A stretch of 64,000 bases of DNA from Vitreoscilla filiformis (GTDB lineage Bacteria; Pseudomonadota; Gammaproteobacteria; Burkholderiales; Burkholderiaceae_C). The translations under genes and the position numbers were made by a program. Below, in pieces: positions 53,140 to 61,591 of this stretch. The stretch spans positions 2,852,001 to 2,916,000 of the forward strand of contig NZ_CP022423.1 of assembly GCF_002222655.1 (NCBI RefSeq). Reading direction: 5' to 3'. The notes below the pieces were generated by a model. The model ran no database searches, was not told the DNA's origin, and saw only the letters and a list, made by a program, of their open reading frames with translations. The stretch's first letter is position 1. Each line of letters starts with the position of its first letter.

Positions 53140-53952
53140 ATGGCCTCGACTTCTTCGGCGTTGGAAACGCTCCTCATGCAACGGTCGCTGACCGATGCGC
53201 AATTGCTGGCGGCGGCTGAAACCGCTGCCGACTTCCGCATCCTGCCCCAGGCCACGGTGATCAAGATCGGCGGGCAAAGTGTCATCGACCGAGGCCGCGC
53301 GGCGGTGTTCCCGCTGGTCGATGAAATCGTGGCGGCACGCCAGCAGCACAAGCTGTTGATCGGCACCGGCGCGGGCACCCGAGCGCGGCACCTCTATTCC
53401 ATCGCGGCGGGGCTGAATCTGCCGGCCGGTGTGCTGGCCCAGCTCGGCGCGTCGGTGGCGGATCAAAACGCCGCCATGCTCGGCCAGTTGTTGGCGCAGC
53501 ACGGCATTTCTTCGGTGGAAGGGGCGGCGCTGTCGGCGGTGCCGCTGTTCTTGGAACAGGTCAACGCCGTGGTGTTCAGCGGCATGCCACCCTACAAACT
53601 GTGGATGCGCCCCTCGGCCGACAGCGTGATCCCGCCCTACCGCACCGACGCGGGCTGTTTCCTCATGGCCGAACAGTTCGGCTGCAAAGCCATGCTGTAC
53701 GTGAAGGACGAAAACGGCCTTTACACCGGCAACCCCAAAACCGACCCACACGCCACTTTCATCCCGAAAATTTCTGTGGACGAGATGAAAGCCCAGGGCC
53801 TGCAAGACTCGATCTTGGAATTCCCGGTGCTGGACTTGCTGCAATCCGCCCGCCATGTGCGCGAGGTGCAAGTCATCAACGGCTTGGTGCCCGGCAACCT
53901 GACCCGCGCACTCGCTGGCGAACACGTCGGCACGATCATCACCGCCGCTTGA
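53140..53952 (+). CDS. mosB: Molybdenum storage protein, beta subunit
   Basis: A 270-residue amino-acid-kinase-fold protein, the length of the Azotobacter vinelandii beta subunit. Recognised segments are LMQRSLTD, KIGGQSVIDRG, the ATP-loop GTGAGTRARHLYS, GMPPYKLWMRP and the C-terminal NGLVPGNLTRALAGEHVGT. With MosA it forms an (alpha-beta)3 cage that packs up to about a hundred Mo atoms as polyoxomolybdate using ATP. GAAAGGA precedes the ATG. Only 70 bp separate it from the divergent modE. Confidence 0.93.
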   Translation: MASTSSALETLLMQRSLTDAQLLAAAETAADFRILPQATVIKIGGQSVIDRGRAAVFPLVDEIVAARQQHKLLIGTGAGTRARHLYSIAAGLNLPAGVLAQLGASVADQNAAMLGQLLAQHGISSVEGAALSAVPLFLEQVNAVVFSGMPPYKLWMRPSADSVIPPYRTDAGCFLMAEQFGCKAMLYVKDENGLYTGNPKTDPHATFIPKISVDEMKAQGLQDSILEFPVLDLLQSARHVREVQVINGLVPGNLTRALAGEHVGTIITAA

Positions 53953-53964
53953 GAGGACGACCCC

Positions 53965-54786
53965 ATGAGCGCTACCCACACCATCAAACACGTCGCCTCC
54001 GCCCTGGCCCGCCAAACCCTGCAAGACAGTCGCCTCACCCACCCGGTGGCGGCGGTGCGCCCGATTCGCCTGCTGCCGTGGCTGCATGTGGTCAAGGTTG
54101 GCGGCCGCTTCATGGATCGCGGGGCGGAAGCCATCCTGCCGCTGGTCGATGAAATCCGCCGCATCCTGCCGGAGCACCGTTTGCTCATCCTCACCGGCGC
54201 GGGCATTCGCGCGCGCCACCTGTACAGCGTGGGGTTGGATTTGGGCTTGCCGGTCGGGTCGCTGGCGCCGCTGGCGGCCAGCGAGGCCGGGCAAAACGGC
54301 CACATCTTGGCGGCGCTGCTGGCGCCTGAAGGCGTGTCCTACATCGAGCATCCGACGATTGCCAATCAGCTCGCCCTGCACCTGAGCGCCACGCGCGCCG
54401 TGGTCGGCAGCGCTTTCCCGCCGTACCACCACCACGAGTTTCCCGGCTCGCGCCTGCCGCACCACCGCGCCGACACGGGCGCCTTCCTCGTCGCCGACGC
54501 CTTGGGCGCCGCCAGCCTGACCATCGTCGAAGACGTGGATGGCGTCTACACCGCCGACCCACAGGCGAACGACGCGGCGCAGCTTCTGCCGCAAATCAGC
54601 GCCGCCGAGCTGCTGGCCCAAGACGGCCCGCTGCCGGTGGATCGCGCCATGCTGGAGGTGATGGCCCATGCGCGCCACCTGCAACAGGTGCAAGTGGTGA
54701 ACGGCCTGGTGCCGGGGCGCCTGACCGCAGCGCTGCGCGGCGAGCACGTCGGCACGCGGATTGGCACGGGCGCCACGCCGCGTTGA
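53965..54786 (+). CDS. mosA: Molybdenum storage protein, alpha subunit
   Basis: A 273-residue paralogue of mosB. Diagnostic segments are [49 protein letters not shown] (split here: [13 protein letters not shown] and [20 protein letters not shown]), and [18 protein letters not shown] with its His cluster that contacts the molybdate clusters. GAGAGGA lies in the 12-bp spacer after mosB, so the genes are one operon. Convergent with modD, 10 bp apart. Confidence 0.93.
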   Translation: MSATHTIKHVASALARQTLQDSRLTHPVAAVRPIRLLPWLHVVKVGGRFMDRGAEAILPLVDEIRRILPEHRLLILTGAGIRARHLYSVGLDLGLPVGSLAPLAASEAGQNGHILAALLAPEGVSYIEHPTIANQLALHLSATRAVVGSAFPPYHHHEFPGSRLPHHRADTGAFLVADALGAASLTIVEDVDGVYTADPQANDAAQLLPQISAAELLAQDGPLPVDRAMLEVMAHARHLQQVQVVNGLVPGRLTAALRGEHVGTRIGTGATPR

Positions 54787-54796
54787 GCTTCGCCGC

Positions 54797-55642
54797 TCAG
54801 GCATGGATGCGCACCTGCACATCCGCCGGCGGAGCGAAATACGGGGCGGAACTCACCAAAAAATCCGCCCCGGCGCGGGCGTAGGCCACGGCGTTGGCCA
54901 GCGTCACGCCGCCGGCGGGGGCCAAACGCACATCGCTCAGGCCAGCGGTTTGAAGCTGGGCGTTCAAGGCTGCCAACGCGGCGGGGCTGAAGCGTTCCAG
55001 TTGCAGCACGTCCACCACGCCGGCGTGAGCCAGGGCGAGGGCCTCGTCGGCGCTGCCCACTTCGGCCACCAAGCGCTTTTCGGGTTGCGCGGCGCGCAGG
55101 GCGGCCAAGCGCGCCAGCCGCTCGCCTTCGGGCAACAAAGCGCGGTGCTCGGGGAACACCAACAGGCTTTCTGACAAACCCAGCCGGTGCATCACCCCAC
55201 CGCCGGCCACCACGGCGTGCGCCGTCCAGCGCCGGGTGCCGGGGAAGTTTTTGCGTGTACACGCCAGCGGGGTGTGGAACCCCTCGGCCCGCAAGGCCTG
55301 CACGATGGCCGCTGTGGCCGTGGCGATGCCCGAACAGGCTTCGGTGAGGGTTTGCGCGGTTTTCCAGGCCAGCAGCACCCCGGCGGCGGGGCCGTGGCCG
55401 CGCAGCAGCAGCGCCCCAGACTCCACAGGCTGGCCGCTGCGGTGCTGGAACGTCACCGTTGCGCCGCACAGCGTGAACAGGCGCGCGGCGGCTTCTAAGC
55501 CTGCGGGCACCATCGCAGCCCGGGCGTGGAAGGTGACGTGCGCGGGCGTGTCGTGCAGGCCCAGGCCGGCGGTGGTGAGGTCACCGTGCGGGGCGTCTTC
55601 GCGCAGCAAGGCGAGCAGGTCGGTGTCGTCGGTGGCGTGCAT
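54797..55642 (-). CDS. modD: ModD, quinolinate-phosphoribosyltransferase-like molybdenum-locus protein
   Basis: A 281-residue NadC-family protein. CTRKNFPGTR with substrate-binding Arg/Lys, AVVAGGGVMHRLGLSE and VEVGSADEALALAHAGVVDVLQL-type barrel motifs (here AEVGSADEALALAH) are present. ModD genes recur at the end of mod operons in phototrophs and diazotrophs; the reaction is not established. It follows modC by 9 bp. Confidence 0.85.
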   Translation of the reverse strand: MHATDDTDLLALLREDAPHGDLTTAGLGLHDTPAHVTFHARAAMVPAGLEAAARLFTLCGATVTFQHRSGQPVESGALLLRGHGPAAGVLLAWKTAQTLTEACSGIATATAAIVQALRAEGFHTPLACTRKNFPGTRRWTAHAVVAGGGVMHRLGLSESLLVFPEHRALLPEGERLARLAALRAAQPEKRLVAEVGSADEALALAHAGVVDVLQLERFSPAALAALNAQLQTAGLSDVRLAPAGGVTLANAVAYARAGADFLVSSAPYFAPPADVQVRIHA

Positions 55643-55651
55643 GACGGGGTT

Positions 55652-56446
55652 TCAAGCGGTGGGCGCGGGCACGCCCAGCAAGGCGCGCAGCGCTTGGCTG
55701 CGCGGGGAAGCGTCCGGCGGCGGCACCTGCGGGCAGAGCTGTTGCCAGACATGGTCGCGGTGCGTGCCGCTGCGCAAATCCACCTCGCGTTGCACCTGGC
55801 CCTGGTCGATCACGGCGACATGGTCGGCCAGCGCCAGCACGTCTTCGATGTCGTGCGTGATCATCAGCATGGGGATGTTCCAGCGTTCGCGCACCGCCTT
55901 CAGCTCTTGGCGCAGGCTGTGGCGCAACAGCGGGTTGAGTGCGGCAAACGGCTCGTCCAGCAGCAACACCGCCGGTTCACACGCCAGCGCCCGCGCCAAG
56001 GCCACACGCTGGCGTTGCCCGCCCGAGAGCGCCGACGGTTTGGCCTCGGCCAAGGCGTCCAGCCCGAAGCTGGCCAGCAGCGTGTGTACGCGCTGGGCGT
56101 CGGCGGGTTTCAGGCGCGGCTGGCGCCAGCTCGTCAACCCAAACCCGACGTTTTGGCGCACGCTCAGGTGCGGGAACAGCGCGTAGTCCTGAAACAAATA
56201 ACCCACGCCGCGCTGCTGTGCTGGCAGATGCACACCCAGCGCCGCGTCAAACAAGGTGCGCCCGGCGATGCGAATGTGCCCGGCCTGCGGGCGCAACAAC
56301 CCCGCCACCGCTTGCAGCGTCAGCGATTTGCCCGCCCCAGACGGGCCATACAGCGCCACCACCGGCGCCTCACTGCGCACGCGCACCGCCAGATCGAAAC
56401 GCCGCGAAGCGTCGCGCACACTCAGCCGCACATCCAGATCGAACAT
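55652..56446 (-). CDS. modC: Molybdate ABC transporter ATP-binding protein, short form
   Basis: A 264-residue ABC ATPase with Walker A GPSGAGKS, signature LSGGQRQR, Walker B VLLLDEPFAAL and the Q-loop FQDYALFPHL. E. coli ModC is about 350 residues because of a C-terminal Mop domain; here the protein ends soon after the ATPase core (RSQALRALLGVPAP), so that molybdate-sensing extension is missing. Start MFDLDVRLSV chosen over an upstream ATG for homology. Overlaps nothing; modA stops 22 bp upstream. Confidence 0.92.
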   Translation of the reverse strand: MFDLDVRLSVRDASRRFDLAVRVRSEAPVVALYGPSGAGKSLTLQAVAGLLRPQAGHIRIAGRTLFDAALGVHLPAQQRGVGYLFQDYALFPHLSVRQNVGFGLTSWRQPRLKPADAQRVHTLLASFGLDALAEAKPSALSGGQRQRVALARALACEPAVLLLDEPFAALNPLLRHSLRQELKAVRERWNIPMLMITHDIEDVLALADHVAVIDQGQVQREVDLRSGTHRDHVWQQLCPQVPPPDASPRSQALRALLGVPAPTA

Positions 56447-56468
56447 GGGAGCCCTTTCGTGGCAGGGT

Positions 56469-57257
56469 TCAGGGTTGGCCAAAGCCGGCTTTGCTGAGCG
56501 CGTCTTGGGCTGGGGCGCTGAGGAGGTAAGCGAGGAAATCCACCGCTGCGGCTTTTTGTTTGCTGTCGGCAGTGACGGCAGCCGGGTAGCGCACCGGGTC
56601 GTGGCCGTCCACGCGCTGGATCACTTTGACTTTGTCGGCCATCACGGCGGCGTCGGTGGCGTAGACGAAACCGGCTTCCACCTCGCCACGCGCCACGTAG
56701 TCCAGTACCTGGCGCACGCTGTCGGCGTAAACGAACTTCGGCTCCAGCGCGCCCCAAAGTTTGGCGGCGTTGAGCGCCTGTTGGGTGTAGCGCCCCACCG
56801 GCACCGTGGCCAGCTTGCCGATGGCGATGCGCTTGACGGCCTCCACCTTCAACCCCGTGAGCCCTGCGACGGGCACCGCCCCGCTGCTGGGCACGATCAA
56901 CACCACTTGGTTGCTGGCAATGTCGCGCCGCGTGGTGGCGTCCAACAGTTTTTGGCCGATGCCGCGTGCCATGGTTTCTTCGTCGGCGCTGATGAACACA
57001 TCCACCGGCGCACCTTGGGCGATTTGCTGGATGAGCACGCCCGAGGCGGCGAAGTTGTATTGCAGCTTCACGCCGGGGTGGCGGGCTTCGTACTGCGCGC
57101 CCAGCGTCTTCAGCACGTTGGTGAGGCTGGCGGCAGCGGAGACGGTGAGCGTCTGGGCCGGGGTTTGCGCCCAAGCTGGGGCAGCGGCCAGCGCCAGGGC
57201 GGCGAACACGCCCAGGCTGGCGCGACGGGTGGCACGGGTGAAAACAGCCAAAGTCAT
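56469..57257 (-). CDS. modA: Molybdate ABC transporter periplasmic binding protein
   Basis: A 262-residue binding protein with a signal peptide ending APAWAQ, then LTVSAAASLTNVLKTLG, where the Ser residues bind the oxyanion, GAPVDVFISADEETM and AKTGF-like YVARGEVEAGFVYATDA. It captures molybdate (and possibly tungstate) in the periplasm. Start MTLAVFTRA gives a standard signal peptide. Confidence 0.93.
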   Translation of the reverse strand: MTLAVFTRATRRASLGVFAALALAAAPAWAQTPAQTLTVSAAASLTNVLKTLGAQYEARHPGVKLQYNFAASGVLIQQIAQGAPVDVFISADEETMARGIGQKLLDATTRRDIASNQVVLIVPSSGAVPVAGLTGLKVEAVKRIAIGKLATVPVGRYTQQALNAAKLWGALEPKFVYADSVRQVLDYVARGEVEAGFVYATDAAVMADKVKVIQRVDGHDPVRYPAAVTADSKQKAAAVDFLAYLLSAPAQDALSKAGFGQP

Positions 57258-57296
57258 TTCAGTTTCTCCCAACAACAGATCACAAAAGAAGCGCGT

Positions 57297-57986
57297 TCAG
57301 GCCGGGCGCGGGTTGAACCAGCGGTTCGACACCAGCAACACCGACACCGACAACACCGAAGTCACCAGCACCAGCAGCATTGCCACGTCGTCCTCACCGG
57401 CTTGCACGGCGTCGTAAATCGCCATCGACAAGGTCTGGGTCTTGCCGGGGATGGAGCCGGCCACCATGAGCGAGGCGCCGAATTCACCCATCGCCCGCGC
57501 AAAGGCCAGCAGCGTGCCGGCGACGATGCCGGGCGCGGCCAGCGGCAACGTCACCCGCACGAACACCGACCAGGGCGACTGGCGCAGCGTGCGCGCCGCC
57601 GCTTCCAGCGAGCGATCCACATTCGCAAACGCCGCGCTGGCGGACTTGAGCACCAGCGGCAGCGCCACCACCGTGGAGGCCACCACGGCGCCGTGCCAGG
57701 AAAAGACGATGCTGTAGTCGAAGTGCTCGCGCAGCCAAGCGCCCAGCGGGCTGCGCCGCCCGGCGGCCAGCAAGATGCCGTAACCGATGACGGTGGGCGG
57801 CAGCACCAGCGGCAACATGCAGACCGCCTCCAGCACGCTGCGCCCCGGCAAGCGGGTGCGCGCCACCACCCAGCCCAGCGCTACGCCAAACAGCCAAGCC
57901 AGCGCCGTGGCCACCCCGGCGACTTTGAGTGAGAGCCACAGCGGGGCCCAGTCCGTGGCGTTCAAGGTGTGCAGCAGGTCAGACAT
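57297..57986 (-). CDS. modB: Molybdate ABC transporter permease
   Basis: A 229-residue permease with about five to six membrane helices and the coupling motif EAARTLRQSPWSVFVRVTLPLAAPG that docks on ModC, plus ALPLVLKSASAAF. The order modB-modA-modC-modD differs from the usual modABC. A ModE box ends one base before this ATG, so no Shine-Dalgarno sequence fits; the mRNA may be leaderless or read through from nifQ. Confidence 0.92.
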   Translation of the reverse strand: MSDLLHTLNATDWAPLWLSLKVAGVATALAWLFGVALGWVVARTRLPGRSVLEAVCMLPLVLPPTVIGYGILLAAGRRSPLGAWLREHFDYSIVFSWHGAVVASTVVALPLVLKSASAAFANVDRSLEAAARTLRQSPWSVFVRVTLPLAAPGIVAGTLLAFARAMGEFGASLMVAGSIPGKTQTLSMAIYDAVQAGEDDVAMLLVLVTSVLSVSVLLVSNRWFNPRPA

Positions 57987-57987
57987 A

Positions 57988-58013
57988 ACGCTGTATTTTT
58001 ATCTATATAGCGA
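57988..58013. promoter_or_regulatory. ModE operator abutting the modB start codon
   Basis: On the minus strand TCGCTATATA (perfect half) and AATACAGCGT (7 of 9 defined positions) are separated by GATAAA, fitting the ModE consensus. The box ends one base before the modB ATG. Mo-loaded ModE should repress modBACD here, as in other bacteria. Confidence 0.8.
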
Positions 58014-58077
58014 AACACCAAGCAAACCCCAGGCCAACACCGCACGCGCCAAGAGGGTGCGCGGGTTGGGGCTGGGG

Positions 58078-58548
58078 TCAGTTCATGGGGCGTTGGGGGG
58101 CGGGATGCACAGTGCTGGGCAGCGGCGTCAACCACGCCACAGCCGGGGTGGGGCGTGCGGGCTCGGGGGTTTCAAAACACTGCACGTAGTCCGTACACAC
58201 CTCGCAACTGGGGGACTTGCAAATCAACACCTCCGCCGCTTCGCACAACTGGCGGTAGAAGAACTTCTTCCACTTCATGTCGCCAGTGTTCTTGGCCACG
58301 AGGCTGGGGAACCAGTGGCGCAGCAGGGCGTTCAACTGCTGGCGGTTTTCGAACAGCAGGTCTTGCCAGAGGTGGTTGTCGCCCAGGCAGGCCACGGCCA
58401 CGGTGTGGGCCACGGCGCGCGCGGCCTCGGGGCTGCCGGCGCTGGGCTCGAAGTGGTGCATGAGCAGGGCGCTCACGTCCTCCACTTCGTCGCCGCGCGC
58501 GGCCTGGTGCTGGGTGAGCAAGTCGGTGCGCAGCGGCGGCGGGTGCAT
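58078..58548 (-). CDS. nifQ: Nitrogen fixation protein NifQ
   Basis: A 156-residue protein with the diagnostic cysteine motif C110-x4-C115-x2-C118-x5-C124 near the C-terminus, which binds a Mo-Fe-S cluster. NifQ donates molybdenum to NifH/NifEN during FeMo-cofactor synthesis, linking Mo uptake to nitrogenase. The Pro-rich tail after the motif is an extension. Last nif gene of the nifN string, followed after 91 bp by modB. Confidence 0.92.
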   Translation of the reverse strand: MHPPPLRTDLLTQHQAARGDEVEDVSALLMHHFEPSAGSPEAARAVAHTVAVACLGDNHLWQDLLFENRQQLNALLRHWFPSLVAKNTGDMKWKKFFYRQLCEAAEVLICKSPSCEVCTDYVQCFETPEPARPTPAVAWLTPLPSTVHPAPQRPMN

Positions 58549-58561
58549 GGTGCGGCCCCGG

Positions 58562-58867
58562 TCAGACTTCCGCTGCCCCGTGCGTGTAGCACTTCTTCGG
58601 GCAAATTTTGGAGCAGGCGGTGCAGCCGATGCACAGCTCGCCGTGGGCGATTTTCATCACCTTCTTTTCGTATTCCTCGTCGTCGTCGCCGTCTTCATCG
58701 ACGTGGACGTATTCGCCTTCGTCGTTCAAGCCGACGAGTTCCAGCACGCCACGCGGGCAAACTTTGAAGCAACGACCACAGCCGATGCACTTGTCTTCGT
58801 CAAGGGCTTGAACAAACTGCGGCGTCCAAGCCGCGCCGCTGGGCAGGGTGACACTGAAGGTGCTCAT
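58562..58867 (-). CDS. fdxB: nif-associated ferredoxin III (2[4Fe-4S])
   Basis: A 101-residue ferredoxin with two clusters: C27-x2-C30-x2-C33-x3-C37 and C79-x2-C82-x2-C85-x3-C89. An acidic linker ([10 protein letters not shown]) joins the halves. This type occurs in nif operons near nifX/DUF269 and nifQ and supplies electrons for cofactor assembly or nitrogenase reductase. It lies 13 bp before nifQ. Confidence 0.9.
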   Translation of the reverse strand: MSTFSVTLPSGAAWTPQFVQALDEDKCIGCGRCFKVCPRGVLELVGLNDEGEYVHVDEDGDDDEEYEKKVMKIAHGELCIGCTACSKICPKKCYTHGAAEV

Positions 58868-58893
58868 GGCGGTTCTTTCGGGTTTTGGGTTTT

Positions 58894-58933
58894 CTCCCTC
58901 TCCCCTTGTGGGAGAGGGCTGGGGAGAGGGGGA
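58894..58933. repeat. Extragenic palindrome-like repeat inside the nif operon
   Basis: CCCTCTCCCC (58896-58905) can pair with GGGAGAGGG (58910-58918) or with GGGGAGAGGG (58921-58930). This type of C/T- and G/A-rich hairpin is dispersed in many Burkholderiales and Xanthomonadales genomes. It fills most of the 73-bp gap between the CCE_0567 and ferredoxin genes and could stabilise or attenuate the mRNA. Confidence 0.7.
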
Positions 58934-58940
58934 AGGCGCG

Positions 58941-59144
58941 TCAAGCCGCCGCCTGCGCCTCAGCCAACGCCTTGCGCGCCGCCATCAGCTTGGCGTGGGC
59001 GTCGTGAGCGGTTTGGGCCACGTCGAGGATCTTTTCCCAGTTGGTGGGCAGCTCCTCGGACAGATCGTGCAGATCCATCTTGGCTTGGGTGGCCTTGGCG
59101 TTGAGTTTTTTCACGTCGGCCTTGAGGGTGTCGAGGTCAGCCAT
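58941..59144 (-). CDS. CCE_0567-family small nif-associated protein
   Basis: A 67-residue helical protein ([22 protein letters not shown]) of the family found beside nifX/DUF269 genes; a member from Cyanothece forms a four-helix dimer. Function is unknown. AAGGAAG is eight bases before the ATG, and the gene overlaps the DUF269 gene by 8 bp, so they are coupled. Confidence 0.85.
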   Translation of the reverse strand: MADLDTLKADVKKLNAKATQAKMDLHDLSEELPTNWEKILDVAQTAHDAHAKLMAARKALAEAQAAA

Positions 59145-59625
59145 AGGTCGCAACTTCCTTGTAGGTTTCGATCATCTTGATGCCCTCGGCCACCAGCTTG
59201 CCGCCGGTTTCGGCGAGCTTTTTCAGGCTGGGGTAGCCGAAGCGATGCACGTCGCGCAGGTAGCGGTTCACCACGATGAGGCGCCCGGTGGTGAGCACCG
59301 TGCGACCGAAGCCTTCGTGGCTCATCTTGGTCATCGGGCTGACCATGCAACCGGTGGCGCGTTCGATGCACAGGCCGATGGCGTTGTGGAACAAGTCCAA
59401 GCGCCACAGGGTTTCCGGATCCGGGTCGCCCATCAGCGGCAGCGCCTTGCGCTGCTCGGCGGTGAGGATGTAGGGCTCCAACAGCTTGATGTCGGCTTTG
59501 CCTTCCCAGGTGCCGTGGGTGTCCTGGGCGCGCAATTGCTTGATCAGCTCGCGGATGAAGGGGTCTTGCAGCAGCTCGGCCTCGGTCGGCTCGGCGGGGG
59601 CTTCGGTGGTGACAGCGTCGGTCAT
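59137..59625 (-). CDS. NifX-associated nitrogen fixation protein (DUF269)
   Basis: A 162-residue protein of DUF269, the standard companion of nifX. Segments [37 protein letters not shown] and [12 protein letters not shown] are characteristic. Probably involved in FeMo-cofactor metabolism; the exact role is not known. GAGGAG precedes the ATG at 59625 and lies 16 bp downstream of nifX. Confidence 0.92.
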   Translation of the reverse strand: MTDAVTTEAPAEPTEAELLQDPFIRELIKQLRAQDTHGTWEGKADIKLLEPYILTAEQRKALPLMGDPDPETLWRLDLFHNAIGLCIERATGCMVSPMTKMSHEGFGRTVLTTGRLIVVNRYLRDVHRFGYPSLKKLAETGGKLVAEGIKMIETYKEVATYG

Positions 59626-59641
59626 GTGGAACTCCTCGGGT

Positions 59642-60037
59642 TCATTCCTCAAAATCGTGGGAAACGGCCTGGCCCTTGGTCAGCGCCTTGCGCAGCCACG
59701 GCGGCGGGGTGCCCTTGAGCACCTCTTGCAGCTTTTCCAGGATGTCCAAAATCGGTTCGGGCGCCGGCACCTTGATGGGGTGGATCTTCACGGCCACCAC
59801 CCGCGCCGCCGCGCTGCCACCGATGGCGGCGACGTACAAAATCGCGCAGTCCTGAATCGCTTCGAGCTTGGGCGCGAGCTTGTCCTCGTTGCCGTCTTCG
59901 GCCAAGTCTTCGCCGAAGTGGAAGGTGTCAACGAAGCTGTAGCCGGTGGGCGTCACGTCATACACGGCGATGTGCTTGGCCCAGCCGAAGTGCGCATCGA
60001 CGCGCTGCTTGTCCTGGGTGGCGAAGGCGACTTTCAT
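59642..60037 (-). CDS. nifX: NifX, FeMo-cofactor precursor carrier
   Basis: A 131-residue protein of the NifX/NafY family ([18 protein letters not shown] start, then [20 protein letters not shown]). It binds NifB-co and VK-cluster and shuttles precursors between NifB and NifEN. The chosen ATG has GAGGAG upstream and lies just after the nifN stop at 60063. Length is normal. Confidence 0.93.
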   Translation of the reverse strand: MKVAFATQDKQRVDAHFGWAKHIAVYDVTPTGYSFVDTFHFGEDLAEDGNEDKLAPKLEAIQDCAILYVAAIGGSAAARVVAVKIHPIKVPAPEPILDILEKLQEVLKGTPPPWLRKALTKGQAVSHDFEE

Positions 60038-60062
60038 CGGGCACTCCTCAGCAGTTTGAAAA

Positions 60063-61514
60063 TCAGGCACTGGCCTCGGCCAGCGGGTGCGGGTCGGCAG
60101 GTTTGGCGCGTGGGATGTGGGCCGGCAGATGCGCCACGGCGGGCAGCTTTTCCATCACCTGGCCTTGCGCAGCGGCCAGCGAGAGCGCCGGCAGCGGCCA
60201 ATCGTTCGGGCCGTGGTGCGGCAGGTGTTCCATGAACACATTGCCGACTTCGTAGACAAAATTGCGCGTGCCCCGGTAGCCAACGTAGCAACGGTGCGAG
60301 TTGCCGATGCGGTCAAAAATCGGCAGCCCGATCCGAAACAGCGGCTTGCCCAGGCGCTCGGCGGCTTGGCGACCGTGGGCGTGGGTCATCAGCAAATCGC
60401 AATCGGCGGCCTTGGCGGCTTGCTCAAAATCCTCCAAATCGCCGATCACCACTTCGTTGGCGGGCATCTGGGCCAGCAGCGGGCTTTGGGTGGTGGTGAT
60501 GCACACCGCCAGCTCGGCGCCCATCTCCACCAGCACGTTGCCGGCTGACCAGAGCAAATCCGGCTCGGCGCCCAACGCCACGCGTTTGTTGCCGAAGTAA
60601 AAATGGCCGTCCAGCATCGCGTCCACCAACTGGCTGCGCTGGCGGCGCCACTTGGGTGGCACCGGGCGGCCACTCAGGGCGGCCAGGCGCATGATGAAAG
60701 CGTCCGTGGCTTTGAGGCCGCTCAGGCGGTCGAACAGCTCGAAGGGCACGCCACAGCGGGTGCGCAGCGCTTGGGCGGCGGGGCGCATTTGCTCGCCGAT
60801 GGCCACGCACAATTCCGCCGAACCGAGCTGCTTGAGCACCGCCAACGACGTGCCGCCCAGGGTGGTGCCGAGCCAGTCGTCGGGAATGTGGCCATCGAGC
60901 GAGCCGGACACATCCGGCGCAATCCAGCATTCCAGCCCGAAGGATTCGACGATCTCGCGCACTTCCTCCAAATCACCCGGCGTCAGGTGCCAGCCCGGCA
61001 GCACGGCCACGCGGCCTTTCACGGTTGGCTGGCCCGGCTCCGGCAGGGTGTTCATCAGCGCGGTGACGGCGGTGGCCCAGCCATCTTGGAACGCGCCGAC
61101 GTAATCGGGCGTCGAGGCGTAGACGATGGCGGTGTCGGCCAGCTCGGGGTGTTTTTTGCGCGCCAGGGTGAGGTAGGCGTCCACATCGTCGCCCTTGGTT
61201 TCCGTCAGGCCGGTGGAACAAATGGCGATGACCTGCGGCTTGGCGCGCTGGCGAATGTTGAGCAGGGCTTTTTCGAGGTTGTCGTAGCCACCAAGGATGG
61301 TGGTGACCTCGTTCATCGCCGTGGTTTGCAGCGGAATGGCTTCCTTGAAGTGCCGCACCAGCAGCACCAACCCGAAGGAAGTGCAGCCTTGCGAGCCGTG
61401 CATCACCGGCATGCAGCTCTGCAACCCCATGAAGGCATACGACGCGCCCAACGGGCTGCTCATCTTCAGCGGGTTGACGGCGCAGGCTTTTCGGCTTTCG
61501 CTAACGTGGGCCAT
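60063..61514 (-). CDS. nifN: NifN, subunit of the FeMo-cofactor scaffold
   Basis: A 483-residue NifN, beta-like partner of NifE in the scaffold on which FeMo-cofactor is built. The N-terminal cysteines (C11, C34, C44 in KACAVNPLKMSSPLGA, LQSCMPVMHGSQGCTSFG) hold the interfacial cluster, and TGLTETKGDD, GWHLTPGD and VMTHAHGR-type LLMTHAHGRQAAERLGKP are typical. nifE, normally just upstream, is absent from the window. GGAG precedes the ATG, and a sigma-54-type promoter sits 33 bases upstream. Confidence 0.94.
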   Translation of the reverse strand: MAHVSESRKACAVNPLKMSSPLGASYAFMGLQSCMPVMHGSQGCTSFGLVLLVRHFKEAIPLQTTAMNEVTTILGGYDNLEKALLNIRQRAKPQVIAICSTGLTETKGDDVDAYLTLARKKHPELADTAIVYASTPDYVGAFQDGWATAVTALMNTLPEPGQPTVKGRVAVLPGWHLTPGDLEEVREIVESFGLECWIAPDVSGSLDGHIPDDWLGTTLGGTSLAVLKQLGSAELCVAIGEQMRPAAQALRTRCGVPFELFDRLSGLKATDAFIMRLAALSGRPVPPKWRRQRSQLVDAMLDGHFYFGNKRVALGAEPDLLWSAGNVLVEMGAELAVCITTTQSPLLAQMPANEVVIGDLEDFEQAAKAADCDLLMTHAHGRQAAERLGKPLFRIGLPIFDRIGNSHRCYVGYRGTRNFVYEVGNVFMEHLPHHGPNDWPLPALSLAAAQGQVMEKLPAVAHLPAHIPRAKPADPHPLAEASA

Positions 61515-61546
61515 GGCAGGACTCCGGGTGGGGTTGCCGAAGTCAA

Positions 61547-61562
61547 TGCACAAACAATGCCA
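61547..61562 (-). promoter_or_regulatory. Candidate sigma-54 promoter of the nifN operon
   Basis: On the minus strand TGGCAT-TGTTT-GTGCA fits TGGCAC-N5-TTGCW at nine of eleven positions with the invariant GG and GC ten bases apart. It lies 33 bases before the nifN ATG, the usual distance. It would make the nifN-nifX-nifQ string independent of an upstream nifE or nifHDK promoter. Confidence 0.7.
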
Positions 61563-61578
61563 GAAAAATCTTCTTTTA

Positions 61579-61591
61579 AATCAATGATTTA
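61579..61591. promoter_or_regulatory. Candidate IHF site
   Basis: AATCAA-TGAT-TTA is a perfect match to WATCAANNNNTTR, 17 bases upstream of the -24 box. IHF normally bends DNA between a NifA site and a sigma-54 promoter. No TGT-N10-ACA NifA site was found in the following 300 bases. Confidence 0.6.
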
